DNA of 64,000 nucleotides from an uncultured Clostridia bacterium (GTDB taxonomy: Bacteria; Bacillota; Clostridia; Oscillospirales; Acutalibacteraceae): positions 1 to 64,000 of the forward strand of contig CALEII010000034.1 of NCBI GenBank assembly GCA_937876205.1, written 5' to 3'. Both the position numbers and the translations under genes were made by a program. Of this stretch, positions 8,670 to 17,558 are shown piece by piece (positions within the stretch are counted from its first letter, which is position 1; every line of letters starts with the position of its first letter). Under the pieces are notes generated by a model. The model was given only the letters and a program-made list of their open reading frames with translations, made no database searches and had not been told where the DNA came from.

Positions 8670-9695
8670 TTACTGTACCAGTTTTCTGATAACAGGAATT
8701 TTGCTCAGGACATAAATAACAGCTCCGCTTGATGCAAAGACAAGAAGCGCTGTTACAGGGGCTCCGATTATAGGATTTATCATATTGCTGTCAATTCCGA
8801 ATTTAACAAATATTTTAATTACCATAAAATGCAGCAGATAAATTCCGAAGGTAAGAGGTGAAATAAAGGAAATAATATTTCTGATTTTTGATTCTTTAAG
8901 AAAGATCTCTGATTGCTTCATAAGCAAAAACAGAGCAAATGCCGTAAGTGATGTGCCTGCGGAAAAGTAGCCGTATATTGTATAAGGAGAGCCCTGTCTG
9001 AAAGACACCACATCGCTTATTACAACTATTATAATTATCGCAGAAAATGCAAGGGAATAAAGTGTAATTCTTTTCCATTTTTTTATATCAAAACTGTTGA
9101 TATAATGCCCTGCAAGATAATACAGCAGGTATTCTGCCGGTGCTGAAATTCTGAATGCTTTTATAAGAGAATCGGCTGCCGGTACTTTTGATGTCACATA
9201 CGGAAAAGCGACCTGAATTACAAATAAAAGAACAATGCTGTACAGAATGACTGATCTTTCTGAGCCTCTGACAAAACCTCTTACAATAGGTGTAATCAGA
9301 TATAAGCCTATCAGCATAAACAGATACCACAGATGAGAATATACTTTTCCGCTTAAAACTTTTTTCAATGAGTCAAACAGAACATCAGGACTTATTGATC
9401 TTTCTGAAAAGCACCAATAAGCCATTCCCCATATCAGCAGAAGAATGAGCATTTTTAAAATATATTTCGTAAATATTTTTTTTAACGGTATATCCCTTGA
9501 TAAGAATAACGCACCTGAAACCATAACAAAAAGAGGAACTGACCATTTTGATAAGGCATTGTAGGAATTGTTGATGATCCAATATGCTGAGATTTCATCT
9601 GTATACCAGTTTGCAGCTGTGACATGTATCATAATTACTGCAAAGCAAGCGAGTATTTTCAACATATCCAGATAATATACCCTGTTTTTTGTCAA
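8670..9695 (-). CDS. Integral membrane acyltransferase (acyltransferase 3 / OafA-like)
   Basis: A 341-aa polytopic protein with about ten hydrophobic helices. The N-terminus NRVYYLDMLKILACFAVIMIHVTAA holds the family's D..R/K and catalytic-type H (H24) motif in helix 1, and a W..PLFVMVSGALF segment follows, as in Acyl_transf_3 proteins that O-acetylate cell-surface polysaccharides or lipids. The start codon is TTG (9693-9695), chosen because AGGAGGA (9702-9708) lies at the right distance and the next in-frame ATG would remove the start of helix 1. It lies 57 bases downstream of the dehydrogenase gene and may be cotranscribed with it. Confidence 0.85.
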   Translation of the reverse strand: MTKNRVYYLDMLKILACFAVIMIHVTAANWYTDEISAYWIINNSYNALSKWSVPLFVMVSGALFLSRDIPLKKIFTKYILKMLILLLIWGMAYWCFSERSISPDVLFDSLKKVLSGKVYSHLWYLFMLIGLYLITPIVRGFVRGSERSVILYSIVLLFVIQVAFPYVTSKVPAADSLIKAFRISAPAEYLLYYLAGHYINSFDIKKWKRITLYSLAFSAIIIIVVISDVVSFRQGSPYTIYGYFSAGTSLTAFALFLLMKQSEIFLKESKIRNIISFISPLTFGIYLLHFMVIKIFVKFGIDSNMINPIIGAPVTALLVFASSGAVIYVLSKIPVIRKLVQ

Positions 9696-9752
9696 AATAA
9701 AATCCTCCTGTTGTGTTGATGAAATATTTTCGGTTATTTCACCATTTTTTTG

Positions 9753-10748
9753 TTAAGCCATTCTTTCAAGTGCTTCAGGCGTGACCTCATATTTTGTGTT
9801 TCCGTCTGACATAAATCTTTCAAGCTCGTCCATCATATAATAAGCCATCCTCTGCGGCTCGTTGCCCGTACTGCCTGCAATGTGAGGGGTAATTATTGCA
9901 TTCGGACACCAGAAAAGAGGACTTATATAAGGGAATGTTTCGTTTTTTAGAACATCTGCAACGAAAGTTATTGAAGGATGAAGAATAAGTGATAATGCAA
10001 GAGCGTATTCATCAACCTGTGCACCTCTGCCTGTGTTTATGAATGTGGAGTGTTTTTTCATTCTTCTGAAAAGTTTGCTATTGAATATATTTTCAAGCTC
10101 AGGCTTGTTAGCAAGGTGGTTGCTTATAATGTCACATTCGCTGAAAAGGGTTTCCATATCAACAAGAGTAACACCAATTTCTTTTGCTGTTGTTTCAGAA
10201 ACAAACGGATCACAGGCGTATACCTTCACATCAAGAGCTCTGAGCCGTTTTGCAACCATCTGTCCGATTGCACCAAGTCCCACAAGACCAACCTTGCAGT
10301 CAAAATTGCCTGTTGCCGAATTTGCAAATGTAACTGAGCGCACGGGGAGAATGTGATAATACTTTGCTGCCTGAAAATATCCTTTTGCAGCCAGTGTTAT
10401 CTGTGCAAAGGTGTATTCTGCAACAGGTACGGCATTTGCCGCAAAAGCACTGAAAACCCTGACACCGCAATTGAGAAACGGTCTTGCAAAATACTGAACA
10501 GAGCCGGCAGAATAAAAAACAGCTTTAAGATCGGGCATATATTTTCTTATTTCATCTTCAGTGAATTCAGGCATTCCCCAGGTGGAAAAAGCAATCTCAC
10601 AGCCCTTTAAAAATTCAGCATTTTCTTTTAGATTTTTCCTGTTTATTTTCGGTGATAATTCACCGTATTCACTGAGCTTTGAAAGGACTTCGGGAGTGTA
10701 AACCTTATTGAACTGATGTTGATTTGTTCCGAAAAGTGCAATTTTCAT
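9753..10748 (-). CDS. D-isomer-specific 2-hydroxyacid dehydrogenase family protein
   Basis: This 331-aa NAD(P)-dependent oxidoreductase has the Rossmann motif GLVGLGAIGQMVAKRL, then ACDPFV. The catalytic region HLANKPELENIFNSKLFRRMKKHSTFINTGRGAQVDE holds the family's conserved N-T-x-R-G Arg. The distal catalytic Glu-His segment is ITPHIAGSTGNEPQRMAYYM. The family interconverts 2-oxoacids and 2-hydroxyacids; the substrate is not evident. The start is the ATG at 10748, which overlaps the TGA of the upstream gene as ATGA and has AAGGAG just upstream; an ATG at 10790 lies within the upstream gene without a ribosome site. Coupling to a sugar isomerase/epimerase suggests work on a sugar-derived 2-oxo or 2-hydroxy acid. 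Confidence 0.88.
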   Translation of the reverse strand: MKIALFGTNQHQFNKVYTPEVLSKLSEYGELSPKINRKNLKENAEFLKGCEIAFSTWGMPEFTEDEIRKYMPDLKAVFYSAGSVQYFARPFLNCGVRVFSAFAANAVPVAEYTFAQITLAAKGYFQAAKYYHILPVRSVTFANSATGNFDCKVGLVGLGAIGQMVAKRLRALDVKVYACDPFVSETTAKEIGVTLVDMETLFSECDIISNHLANKPELENIFNSKLFRRMKKHSTFINTGRGAQVDEYALALSLILHPSITFVADVLKNETFPYISPLFWCPNAIITPHIAGSTGNEPQRMAYYMMDELERFMSDGNTKYEVTPEALERMA

Positions 10749-11497
10749 TTCAATACTCCTTTCAGCCGTTTTATGTCTTTTTTGAGACATTGTATAAATC
10801 CCGCTCTGAACCCCGGATATGTGAATTCAATGAGAATTTGTCCGTCGTAGCCTTCGTTTTTCAGTTTTAAAAGAATGTCATTCATATATGAAGGTCTGTA
10901 GTTCGGGAATTGTTCTCTGAACATATCGAAATACGAGATGTGAACACATCCGATAAAGGGAAGTGTCCGTTCTATTCTGTCAAGGTCGTAGTCTTTTTTC
11001 TTATATCTTGACTGAAAGTAAGTTCTGAAATTGTCACAACCGATATCATTCCTGATTCTCAGAAAAGCATCTGTATTGTTGTTGTATGTGTTGTCGTGAC
11101 ATTCGGGGCAGACTGCAAGCTTGTATTCTGATGCGACAGCACACATGGATTTTGCGTCTTCAACCATTTTTTTGTATGTATTATCATCTGTTTTTTCGCT
11201 GTCTGCGTTGCCTAGCCATACCCTGATGATATCAGCACCTATGGCAGAGGTAATTTCACAAATATTGCGCCATTCATCTTTGTTGCCGGTGCCTACACGA
11301 TAATAGCTGCCGTAGGCGTATGATCTGATGCCTGCATCATCGCATAGTTTTTTTGCACGCTTTGCTGTCTCAACATCTTTAATGTGTATGTCAGCACCCC
11401 ATTCAATGCAGTCAACACCTGTCTGAGAGGCTATTCTGACAATGTCTTCAATATTTTTTATGTTTCTGAATGTGGTTGTGGTAAAACCAACCTGCAT
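10745..11497 (-). CDS. Sugar phosphate isomerase/epimerase (AP endonuclease-2-like TIM barrel)
   Basis: The 250-aa product shows the xylose isomerase-like TIM-barrel pattern: N-terminal MQVGFTTTTF, the DCIEWGADIHI strand, GADIIRVWLGN, the metal-ligand segment AVCPECHDN, GCVHISYFD and a C-terminal ILIEFTYPG with a metal-binding-type Glu. Members isomerise or epimerise keto sugars, inosose or hydroxypyruvate; some gut homologues take part in glycoside deglycosylation. No substrate can be assigned from sequence. It is the first gene of a minus-strand operon with the dehydrogenase (4-base overlap) and diverges from the flavoenzyme operon at 11685, with which it may share a regulator. Confidence 0.85.
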   Translation of the reverse strand: MQVGFTTTTFRNIKNIEDIVRIASQTGVDCIEWGADIHIKDVETAKRAKKLCDDAGIRSYAYGSYYRVGTGNKDEWRNICEITSAIGADIIRVWLGNADSEKTDDNTYKKMVEDAKSMCAVASEYKLAVCPECHDNTYNNNTDAFLRIRNDIGCDNFRTYFQSRYKKKDYDLDRIERTLPFIGCVHISYFDMFREQFPNYRPSYMNDILLKLKNEGYDGQILIEFTYPGFRAGFIQCLKKDIKRLKGVLK

Positions 11498-11534
11498 AAA
11501 TTTACACCGCTTTCAGATTGTGAATTGCAGATTA

Positions 11535-11563
11535 AGTTTAACACATCTGTGGACAAACCACAA
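11535..11563 (-). promoter_or_regulatory. Candidate promoter with overlapping palindrome for the isomerase operon
   Basis: On the minus strand TTGTGG and TAAACT are separated by 17 bases. A perfect 5+5 palindrome TGTGG-ACAAA-CCACA (11548-11562) overlaps the -35 box and spacer, as an operator would. Both boxes are only moderate matches, so this is tentative. Confidence 0.4.
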
Positions 11564-11652
11564 TATAAAATCAATTTAATTCATATAAAAATTTATAAAA
11601 TAATTTTTTTTTGTAAGATTACCATTGTAATTCTGACTGTAAAATGATAAAT

Positions 11653-11658
11653 TATAAT
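11653..11658 (+). promoter_or_regulatory. Candidate -10 box for the flavoenzyme operon
   Basis: A consensus TATAAT lies 27 bases before the GTG start at 11685. No convincing -35 box is seen at 16-18 bases upstream (nearest TTCTGA), which would fit an activator-dependent promoter. Confidence 0.4.
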
Positions 11659-11684
11659 TAAAGAAAAATAAGGAATGTGAGACA

Positions 11685-12911
11685 GTGAGCAATATACTTT
11701 CAACACCATTTAAAATTTATAATAAAACAGCAGCAAACAGAATTGTGTTTCAGCCAATGGAGGGCTGTGACGGTACTTCTGACGGTGCTGTCGGCGAACT
11801 GACAAGAAGAAGATATCTTCGTTTTGCCGAGGGTGCCCCGGGGGTAATATGGTTTGAAGCAACGGCAGTGTGTAATGAGGGCAGAGCAAATCCACGCCAG
11901 CTTTACATAAATGAGAAGAATCTTGAAAGCTTCAGGTCTCTCGTCAGTGAGATAAAATCAAGGTCTCTTGAACTGAACGGGTTTGAGCCTGTCATTATAG
12001 TTCAGCTTACACACAGCGGCAGATACAGCAAGCCCCACGGGGCACCTGCGCCCATTGTTGCCTACCGTAATGAACTGTGGGAAAAGGGTAAGGAATTACA
12101 GCCATTTACCGTTGCAAGTGATGAATATCTGAAAAGCATACCGTCTATGTATCTGAAGGCGGCAGAGCTTGCAATTGCTGCTGGCTTCGACGGTATTGAT
12201 GTGAAATGCTGTCACGGTTATCTGTTTAATGAACTTTTAAGTGCCTATGAGCGTGCAGGCGAGTACGGGGGAAGCTTTGAAAACAGAACAAGACTTTATT
12301 TTGACTGTATTGATGTAGTCAGGGAATGCGCCGGTGAATCTGTTTTTGTTACAACACGTCTTAACAGCTGTGACTGCTTTCCTTATCCTTACGGCTTCGG
12401 TGTTGATGAGAAGAATGAAATTGACCTGACAGAAACAAAAATGATAATAAATAAGCTTGCAGAAAAAGGCATAGAGCTTGTAAATCTCACAATCGGCAAT
12501 CCCTATCTTATTCCTCATATAAACCGACCTTATGATCTGAATTCACCCGAAAACGGCAAAATCGGTATGAAGAGAGTTTATGATGTGACAAAAGAAATAT
12601 GCGATGCCTTTCCCGATATGCAATTTGTCGTGTCAGCACTCTCTTATGAGAGTGAAAATGCCGTTTCATATGCAGAAAAATTGATTTGTGACGGAGTGGG
12701 TGATTTTGCAGGCTTCGGCAGAATGACCTTTGCATATCCTACATTTTTCAAGGATTATAACGAAACAGGCAGTCTCGATAAAAAGAAGGTCTGTATAAAA
12801 TGCAGCAAATGCTCCGAGCTTATGCGGGCAGGAACTGTGTCAGGCTGTGTTGTAAGGGACAGTGAAACATATCTGCCTTATTATAACAGATATGTTCTAA
12901 AAAAATACTGA
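11685..12911 (+). CDS. Old Yellow Enzyme-family NADH:flavin oxidoreductase with C-terminal Fe-S motif
   Basis: The 408-aa product has the OYE TIM barrel: RIVFQPMEGCDG near residue 20, VQLTHSGRYSKP (FMN-binding Q and H), and GFDGIDVKCCHGYLFNELLS followed by EYGGSFENRTRL. Residues 378-400 hold a CxxCxxC-x11-C pattern, matching the [4Fe-4S] region of 2,4-dienoyl-CoA reductase-type members. The usual substrate-binding His of the HGAHGYL motif is Lys174 here, a variant seen in some related subfamilies. It should reduce an activated C=C bond. The GTG start follows AAGGAA; it opens an operon with an SDR, a FAD flavoprotein, a GH3 and an esterase. Confidence 0.88.
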   Translation: MSNILSTPFKIYNKTAANRIVFQPMEGCDGTSDGAVGELTRRRYLRFAEGAPGVIWFEATAVCNEGRANPRQLYINEKNLESFRSLVSEIKSRSLELNGFEPVIIVQLTHSGRYSKPHGAPAPIVAYRNELWEKGKELQPFTVASDEYLKSIPSMYLKAAELAIAAGFDGIDVKCCHGYLFNELLSAYERAGEYGGSFENRTRLYFDCIDVVRECAGESVFVTTRLNSCDCFPYPYGFGVDEKNEIDLTETKMIINKLAEKGIELVNLTIGNPYLIPHINRPYDLNSPENGKIGMKRVYDVTKEICDAFPDMQFVVSALSYESENAVSYAEKLICDGVGDFAGFGRMTFAYPTFFKDYNETGSLDKKKVCIKCSKCSELMRAGTVSGCVVRDSETYLPYYNRYVLKKY

Positions 12912-12924
12912 GGAGGCTGAGAAT

Positions 12925-13662
12925 ATGGTTGCTGTTGTAACGGGAGGCAGCAGAGGAATAGGAAAAGCAATTGTTGAGGAACTTCTCAATAAAGGCTTTA
13001 CCGTTATTGCTTCTGCAAGAAATAAAAGCAGTGAAATTGATTCTCTTGAAAGAGAGTATAAGGAAAAACTCTGTTTCATTCCCTGTGATATTGCAAATGA
13101 AAGTGATATAAATGAATTTGTCGCTTTTGCAGAGAACAGATACGGCAGTATCTCTCTTCTCGTCAATAATGCAGGTGTTGCACCACGGGAAAGAAAGGAT
13201 ATTCTTGACATCACTCCTGATGATTTTGATTATCTTACCGACATAAATCTTAAGGGTACCTTTTTTGTTACACAGAAGTTTGTACCCTTGCTGAAAAAGA
13301 ATTCAAGGGCAAGAATTGTCAATATTTCTTCTATGTCAGCTTATACGGCATCGGTAAACAGAGGTGAATACTGCATCTCCAAAGCAGGTATTTCAATGAT
13401 AACCAGACTTTTTGCCGCAAGACTGGCAGAAGACAATATTAGCGTGCTTGAAATCAGACCCGGTATCATAGAAACAGATATGACATCAGCTGTAAAAGAA
13501 AAGTATGAAAAGCTCATTTCAGAGGGAATAACACCGATAAAAAGAATGGGTAAGCCCGAGGATGTTGCAAAGTGTGTAGGGGCTATTGCTCAGGGGGATT
13601 TTGATTTCTGTACGGGTACCGTAATTGACTGCGACGGCGGATTCAGTGTGAGGCGCTTATGA
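12925..13662 (+). CDS. SDR-family oxidoreductase (FabG-like)
   Basis: This 245-aa classical short-chain dehydrogenase has the cofactor motif TGGSRGIG (6-13), NNAG (81-84), and catalytic Ser136, Tyr149 and Lys153 (YCISK). The C-terminal CDGGFSV is typical of the family. It resembles 3-oxoacyl-ACP reductases, but its place between an ene-reductase and a flavoprotein suggests it reduces or oxidises a ring carbonyl or sugar alcohol in the same route rather than fatty acid synthesis. GGAGG sits between the previous stop and the ATG. Its TGA overlaps the next ATG (13659-13662), indicating translational coupling. Confidence 0.9.
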   Translation: MVAVVTGGSRGIGKAIVEELLNKGFTVIASARNKSSEIDSLEREYKEKLCFIPCDIANESDINEFVAFAENRYGSISLLVNNAGVAPRERKDILDITPDDFDYLTDINLKGTFFVTQKFVPLLKKNSRARIVNISSMSAYTASVNRGEYCISKAGISMITRLFAARLAEDNISVLEIRPGIIETDMTSAVKEKYEKLISEGITPIKRMGKPEDVAKCVGAIAQGDFDFCTGTVIDCDGGFSVRRL

Positions 13663-15458
13663 GAAAGATTTATAAAGCCCTTGTCATAGGCAGCGGTGCT
13701 GCAGCCTACAGTGCCGCAGACTGGCTATTTAAAGATGGGGTAGAAGATGTTGCAATCCTCACCGAAAACAGATTGTGGGGTACATCACGCAATACAGGCA
13801 GTGATAAACAGACCTATTATAAGCTCTCTATGGATGGCATAACTTCTGACAGCCCTTACAGAATGGCTTCGGATATGTTTTTAGGGGGCTCCTGTGACGG
13901 AGAAAAAATGTACCTTGAGGCTGTAAACAGTGTCAGATGTTTTCTTCGTCTTTGTGATTACGGTGTAGGCTTTCCTACAGATGAAGCAGGAGGATATCCC
14001 GGGTATAAAACTGACCACGATGACACGCTCAGAGCCACTTCTGTAGGGCCTCTGACGTCAAGAGCTATGACTCAGAAGCTTGAATATGTCGTTCTTGAAA
14101 AGAACAGAACAACTCTTTTTGACTCACGGCAGGTCATAAAGATTCTTGTTGATAATAACAGGGCATACGGTGTAATTGCTCTGAATACAGAAACAAATAA
14201 GGCAGAAACTTTTTTTGCCGAAAATATTATCTGTGCAACGGGTGCTCCTGCCTGCATATATGAAGACAGTGTGTATCCCGAATCACAGCACGGAATGACA
14301 GGTGTGCTTATTGATGCGGGCGTGAGAATGTGCAATTTCACGCAGTGGCAGTACGGTATGGCGTCAGTTGATTTCCGTTGGAATGTATCGGGCAGTTTTA
14401 TGCAGGTTGTTCCTCGTTTTGTCAGCATTGATAAAGACGGAAATGAGAGGGAATTCCTCAAGGATTATTTTTCAGATGTACATAAAGCTTATAACTGTGT
14501 TTTTCTGAAAGGTTATCAGTGGCCTTTCTCTTCTGAAAGAGCAGAAACAAGCTCTCGGATTGATATTGCAGTTCACAGTGAAATGAAAAAAGGCAGAACT
14601 GTTTATCTTGATTACAGAAAGAATCCTGAGTGCTTCAGTTTTGAAAAATTAAGCAAAGAGGCAAAAGATTATCTGTATTCTGCGGACTGCATTGCAGATA
14701 CGCCTGTAGAAAGACTTGCAAAACTTAACAGTAAAGCCATAGCTGTCTATGCCCGTCAAGGTATTGACCTTTATACGGATATGCTGCGTATTGCAGTGTG
14801 TGCTCAGCATAATAACGGCGGTGTTTATACGGATATAAACTTTGAGACAGACATAAAGGGGCTGTATGTTATCGGTGAAGCGGCAGGTACTTTCGGTCTT
14901 TCAAGACCGGGAGGCTCTGCACTCAATGATACTCAGGTCAGCGGACTTGTTGCTGCAAAGCATATCAGTAATAAAGAAGCCCGTACTTTTGATGAAAGCG
15001 TATATTTAATGTGTGATACAGATGAAATTACCGATTTTACTGCAGATGACAGTGTTGATTACTCTTATCTCAGAAGACAAATGAGTGAGACTGCATCATT
15101 TATAAGGGATTTTGAAGGATGTAAAGCCCTTCTCAGTGAGGTTCAGTCTTTGCTTGACGGATATCCTTCTGCTCACAGAACTCTTGCCGATTATTACCGT
15201 GACAGGGATATGCTTTTGAGTATGAAAGCTCTTCTTGGGGCAATTGTTTCTGAACTCCCCGATACAGGCAGCAGAGGCGGCGCCGTCTTCATCAGAAACG
15301 GAGAATTTATCAAAGAAAATCCTTATTACAGAGATTATCTCACCGTTACAGGAAACGGAAAAACTGAATATATAAAGGTATCTCCCGTACCGCACAGACG
15401 GGAAGTATTTGAAAAATATCTCAGCAGAATAAACGAAGACGATTATCTGACAGAATAG
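13659..15458 (+). CDS. FAD-dependent flavoprotein (fumarate reductase/succinate dehydrogenase-like)
   Basis: The 599-aa product begins with a dinucleotide-binding fold (ALVIGSGAAAYSAADWLF). It has the second FAD segment GLYVIGEAAGTFGLSRPGGSALNDTQ near residues 405-430 and a C-terminal helical region, in the layout of the succinate dehydrogenase/fumarate reductase/L-aspartate oxidase flavoprotein superfamily. It lacks a signal peptide and a fused cytochrome or FMN-linked domain, so it would need a separate electron carrier. Family members reduce fumarate, unsaturated acids or ring enones; substrate is not inferable. Being coupled to an SDR and an OYE strongly suggests shared redox processing of one substrate, possibly the aglycone released by the GH3 encoded next. 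Confidence 0.82.
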   Translation: MRKIYKALVIGSGAAAYSAADWLFKDGVEDVAILTENRLWGTSRNTGSDKQTYYKLSMDGITSDSPYRMASDMFLGGSCDGEKMYLEAVNSVRCFLRLCDYGVGFPTDEAGGYPGYKTDHDDTLRATSVGPLTSRAMTQKLEYVVLEKNRTTLFDSRQVIKILVDNNRAYGVIALNTETNKAETFFAENIICATGAPACIYEDSVYPESQHGMTGVLIDAGVRMCNFTQWQYGMASVDFRWNVSGSFMQVVPRFVSIDKDGNEREFLKDYFSDVHKAYNCVFLKGYQWPFSSERAETSSRIDIAVHSEMKKGRTVYLDYRKNPECFSFEKLSKEAKDYLYSADCIADTPVERLAKLNSKAIAVYARQGIDLYTDMLRIAVCAQHNNGGVYTDINFETDIKGLYVIGEAAGTFGLSRPGGSALNDTQVSGLVAAKHISNKEARTFDESVYLMCDTDEITDFTADDSVDYSYLRRQMSETASFIRDFEGCKALLSEVQSLLDGYPSAHRTLADYYRDRDMLLSMKALLGAIVSELPDTGSRGGAVFIRNGEFIKENPYYRDYLTVTGNGKTEYIKVSPVPHRREVFEKYLSRINEDDYLTE

Positions 15459-15476
15459 GAAAGGTGGAGGATTTCA

Positions 15477-17558
15477 GTGGATTTTATCACTGCAACCGGA
15501 CTTTATAAAAAAGATCCTACAAAGGAGAATCTTCACAAGCTGGCAAAGTCACTTACAGATGAGATGACTTTAAAAGAAAAAATCCGTATGCTTCAGGGGC
15601 ATGCGATGGGTGTTACAATCAAAAATTTCATTACAAAAGGCAGATTTTATAACGGTGAAGCATACCCTGCAGGCGGCTGCAAGAGACTCGGTATTCCTCC
15701 CGTGCTTTTCACTGACGGCCCCAGAGGTATCGTAATGGAGAAATGCACCTGTTTCCCCGTTTCAATGCTCAGAGGTGCAGCGTTTGATGATGAGCTTGAG
15801 TACCGTATCGGTGAAGTTCTCGCAAAGGAGGCGTCAGCACTCGATGCCAATCTTTTTGCAGGTATATGTATAAATCTTCTGCGCAACCCTATGTGGGGCA
15901 GAGCCCAGGAAACGTACGGCGAAGACCCTTATCTTTTAGGCAGAATGGGTGTCGCCCTTACTAAAGCTATGCAGAATAACGGCATAATTGCCTGCCCGAA
16001 GCACTATGCACTCAACAGTATTGAGGATCTTCGTTTTAGCGTGAATGCAATTGCCGATGAGAGAACTCTGCACGAGGTTTATCTTCCTCATTTCAAAAAA
16101 TGTGTTGATGCAGGGGCAATGTCAATAATGGGAGCTTATAACAAGGTAAACGGTACATATGCCTGTGAAAACAAAGAGCTTCTTACAGATATTCTGAGAG
16201 ATAAATGGGGCTTTGACGGATTTGCTCTTTCTGATTTCTTTTACGGCATATATGACGCCGCACACAGCCTTAAATCAGGTATGGATGTTGAAATGCCGTA
16301 TATCCTCCGTTATGCACTTCTCGGCTATAAGCTCAGAAAAGGCGAAATAACAGAAGCTGATATTGATAAAGCTGTCTGTAGGGTACTCAGGGCACTTATT
16401 AAAATTCTGCCTGAGCACAAGAAGTATCCTAAGTCCGTTATTCTTTCCGATGAGCACATATCTCTTGCCAGAGAGGCTGCAGGAAAGGGAATGGTATTGC
16501 TGAAAAATAATGACCGAGTTCTGCCGATAAAGTCAGGCAAAAAAATTGCTGTTGTGGGCAGATATGCAGACAAGAGAAACACAGGGGACCACGGCAGCAG
16601 TAATGTTTTCAGTCCGTATGCGGTAACACCCTATGCAGGCATAAAAAACAGATTCGGTGATGATAATGTAACCGTTTACAACGGCTGTGACTGTCAGCAG
16701 GCAGTGTCTGTTGCATCAGACAGTGATTATATTGTTGTCTGTGTCGGCAGTGACTGGCTTCAGGAGGGAGAATTCCTTGTCAATCTCGGCAATGTGAAAA
16801 AGAAGCCTAAAGGCTCAGGCGGTGACAGAGCTGATCTGAGAATTCCCGAAGAAGATGTAAAGCTTATCAGAGCACTTTCTGAGCTTGGCAAGAAGCTCAT
16901 TGTTAATATAATGGGTGGTAGTGCATATGTGATAAAGGACTGGACAGACTGTGCTGATGCTGTGCTTATGTCGTTTTACAGCGGTCTTGAGGGCGGAAAT
17001 GCGCTTGCAGATATTTTAAGCGGTGATGTGGTTCCCGGAGGAAAACTACCGTTTACGATTGCTGTGAATGCAGATGATTACCCCTCATTTCTGCACATCG
17101 GCGCTGAAAACAAGGATATTGAATACGGATACTATCACGGCTATACGCTCTTTGATAAAAAGAGTATTACACCTCATTTCCCGTTCGGCTTCGGACTTTC
17201 TTACACAGATTTTTCAGTCAGCAACTATTCTTGTGAAAACAGCGGTGAAGAAATCAGAGTAAGTGCCGATGTATCCAACAACGGTGAATATGATGCGGAC
17301 GAAGTAATTCAGGTTTATGTGGGTAGTGAAAACAAAGAAAAAGACAGACCTGTCAGACTGCTTAAGGGTTTTAAAAGAGTCAGCGTAAAAGCAGGTGAGA
17401 CTGTCAAAACAGTGGTTGATGTTGAAGTAAATGACATAAAATTCTACAATCCTGATAAGGGTGAGTGGGAGCTTGACGATAACTACACTGTTTATGCCGG
17501 TACAGACAGCAGAAATCCCGTCCGTGTTGCATCAATCAGCTTTCAGGGAGATAAGTAA
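15477..17558 (+). CDS. GH3 family beta-glycosidase
   Basis: A 693-aa glycoside hydrolase family 3 enzyme with three parts: the N-terminal TIM barrel (PPVLFTDGPRGI, RAQETYGEDPYL, ACPKHYALN), the alpha/beta sandwich (LLKNNDRVLPIK, IAVVGRYAD) and a C-terminal fibronectin III-like domain (FGFGLSYTDF...). The catalytic nucleophile is Asp253 in GFALSDFF, replacing the common SDW by SDF. There is no signal peptide, so it acts on intracellular beta-glucosides, beta-xylosides or plant glycosides. The GTG start at 15477 follows GGTGGAGG (15463-15470). It lies in the flavoenzyme operon, and its TAA overlaps the following ATG by one base. Confidence 0.92.
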   Translation: MDFITATGLYKKDPTKENLHKLAKSLTDEMTLKEKIRMLQGHAMGVTIKNFITKGRFYNGEAYPAGGCKRLGIPPVLFTDGPRGIVMEKCTCFPVSMLRGAAFDDELEYRIGEVLAKEASALDANLFAGICINLLRNPMWGRAQETYGEDPYLLGRMGVALTKAMQNNGIIACPKHYALNSIEDLRFSVNAIADERTLHEVYLPHFKKCVDAGAMSIMGAYNKVNGTYACENKELLTDILRDKWGFDGFALSDFFYGIYDAAHSLKSGMDVEMPYILRYALLGYKLRKGEITEADIDKAVCRVLRALIKILPEHKKYPKSVILSDEHISLAREAAGKGMVLLKNNDRVLPIKSGKKIAVVGRYADKRNTGDHGSSNVFSPYAVTPYAGIKNRFGDDNVTVYNGCDCQQAVSVASDSDYIVVCVGSDWLQEGEFLVNLGNVKKKPKGSGGDRADLRIPEEDVKLIRALSELGKKLIVNIMGGSAYVIKDWTDCADAVLMSFYSGLEGGNALADILSGDVVPGGKLPFTIAVNADDYPSFLHIGAENKDIEYGYYHGYTLFDKKSITPHFPFGFGLSYTDFSVSNYSCENSGEEIRVSADVSNNGEYDADEVIQVYVGSENKEKDRPVRLLKGFKRVSVKAGETVKTVVDVEVNDIKFYNPDKGEWELDDNYTVYAGTDSRNPVRVASISFQGDK

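Noticed and set aside
9696..9752. Terminator between dehydrogenase and acyltransferase genes (TGAAATA...TATTTCA)
   Set aside because: The 7-bp AT stem is weak and not followed by T residues on the coding (minus) strand.
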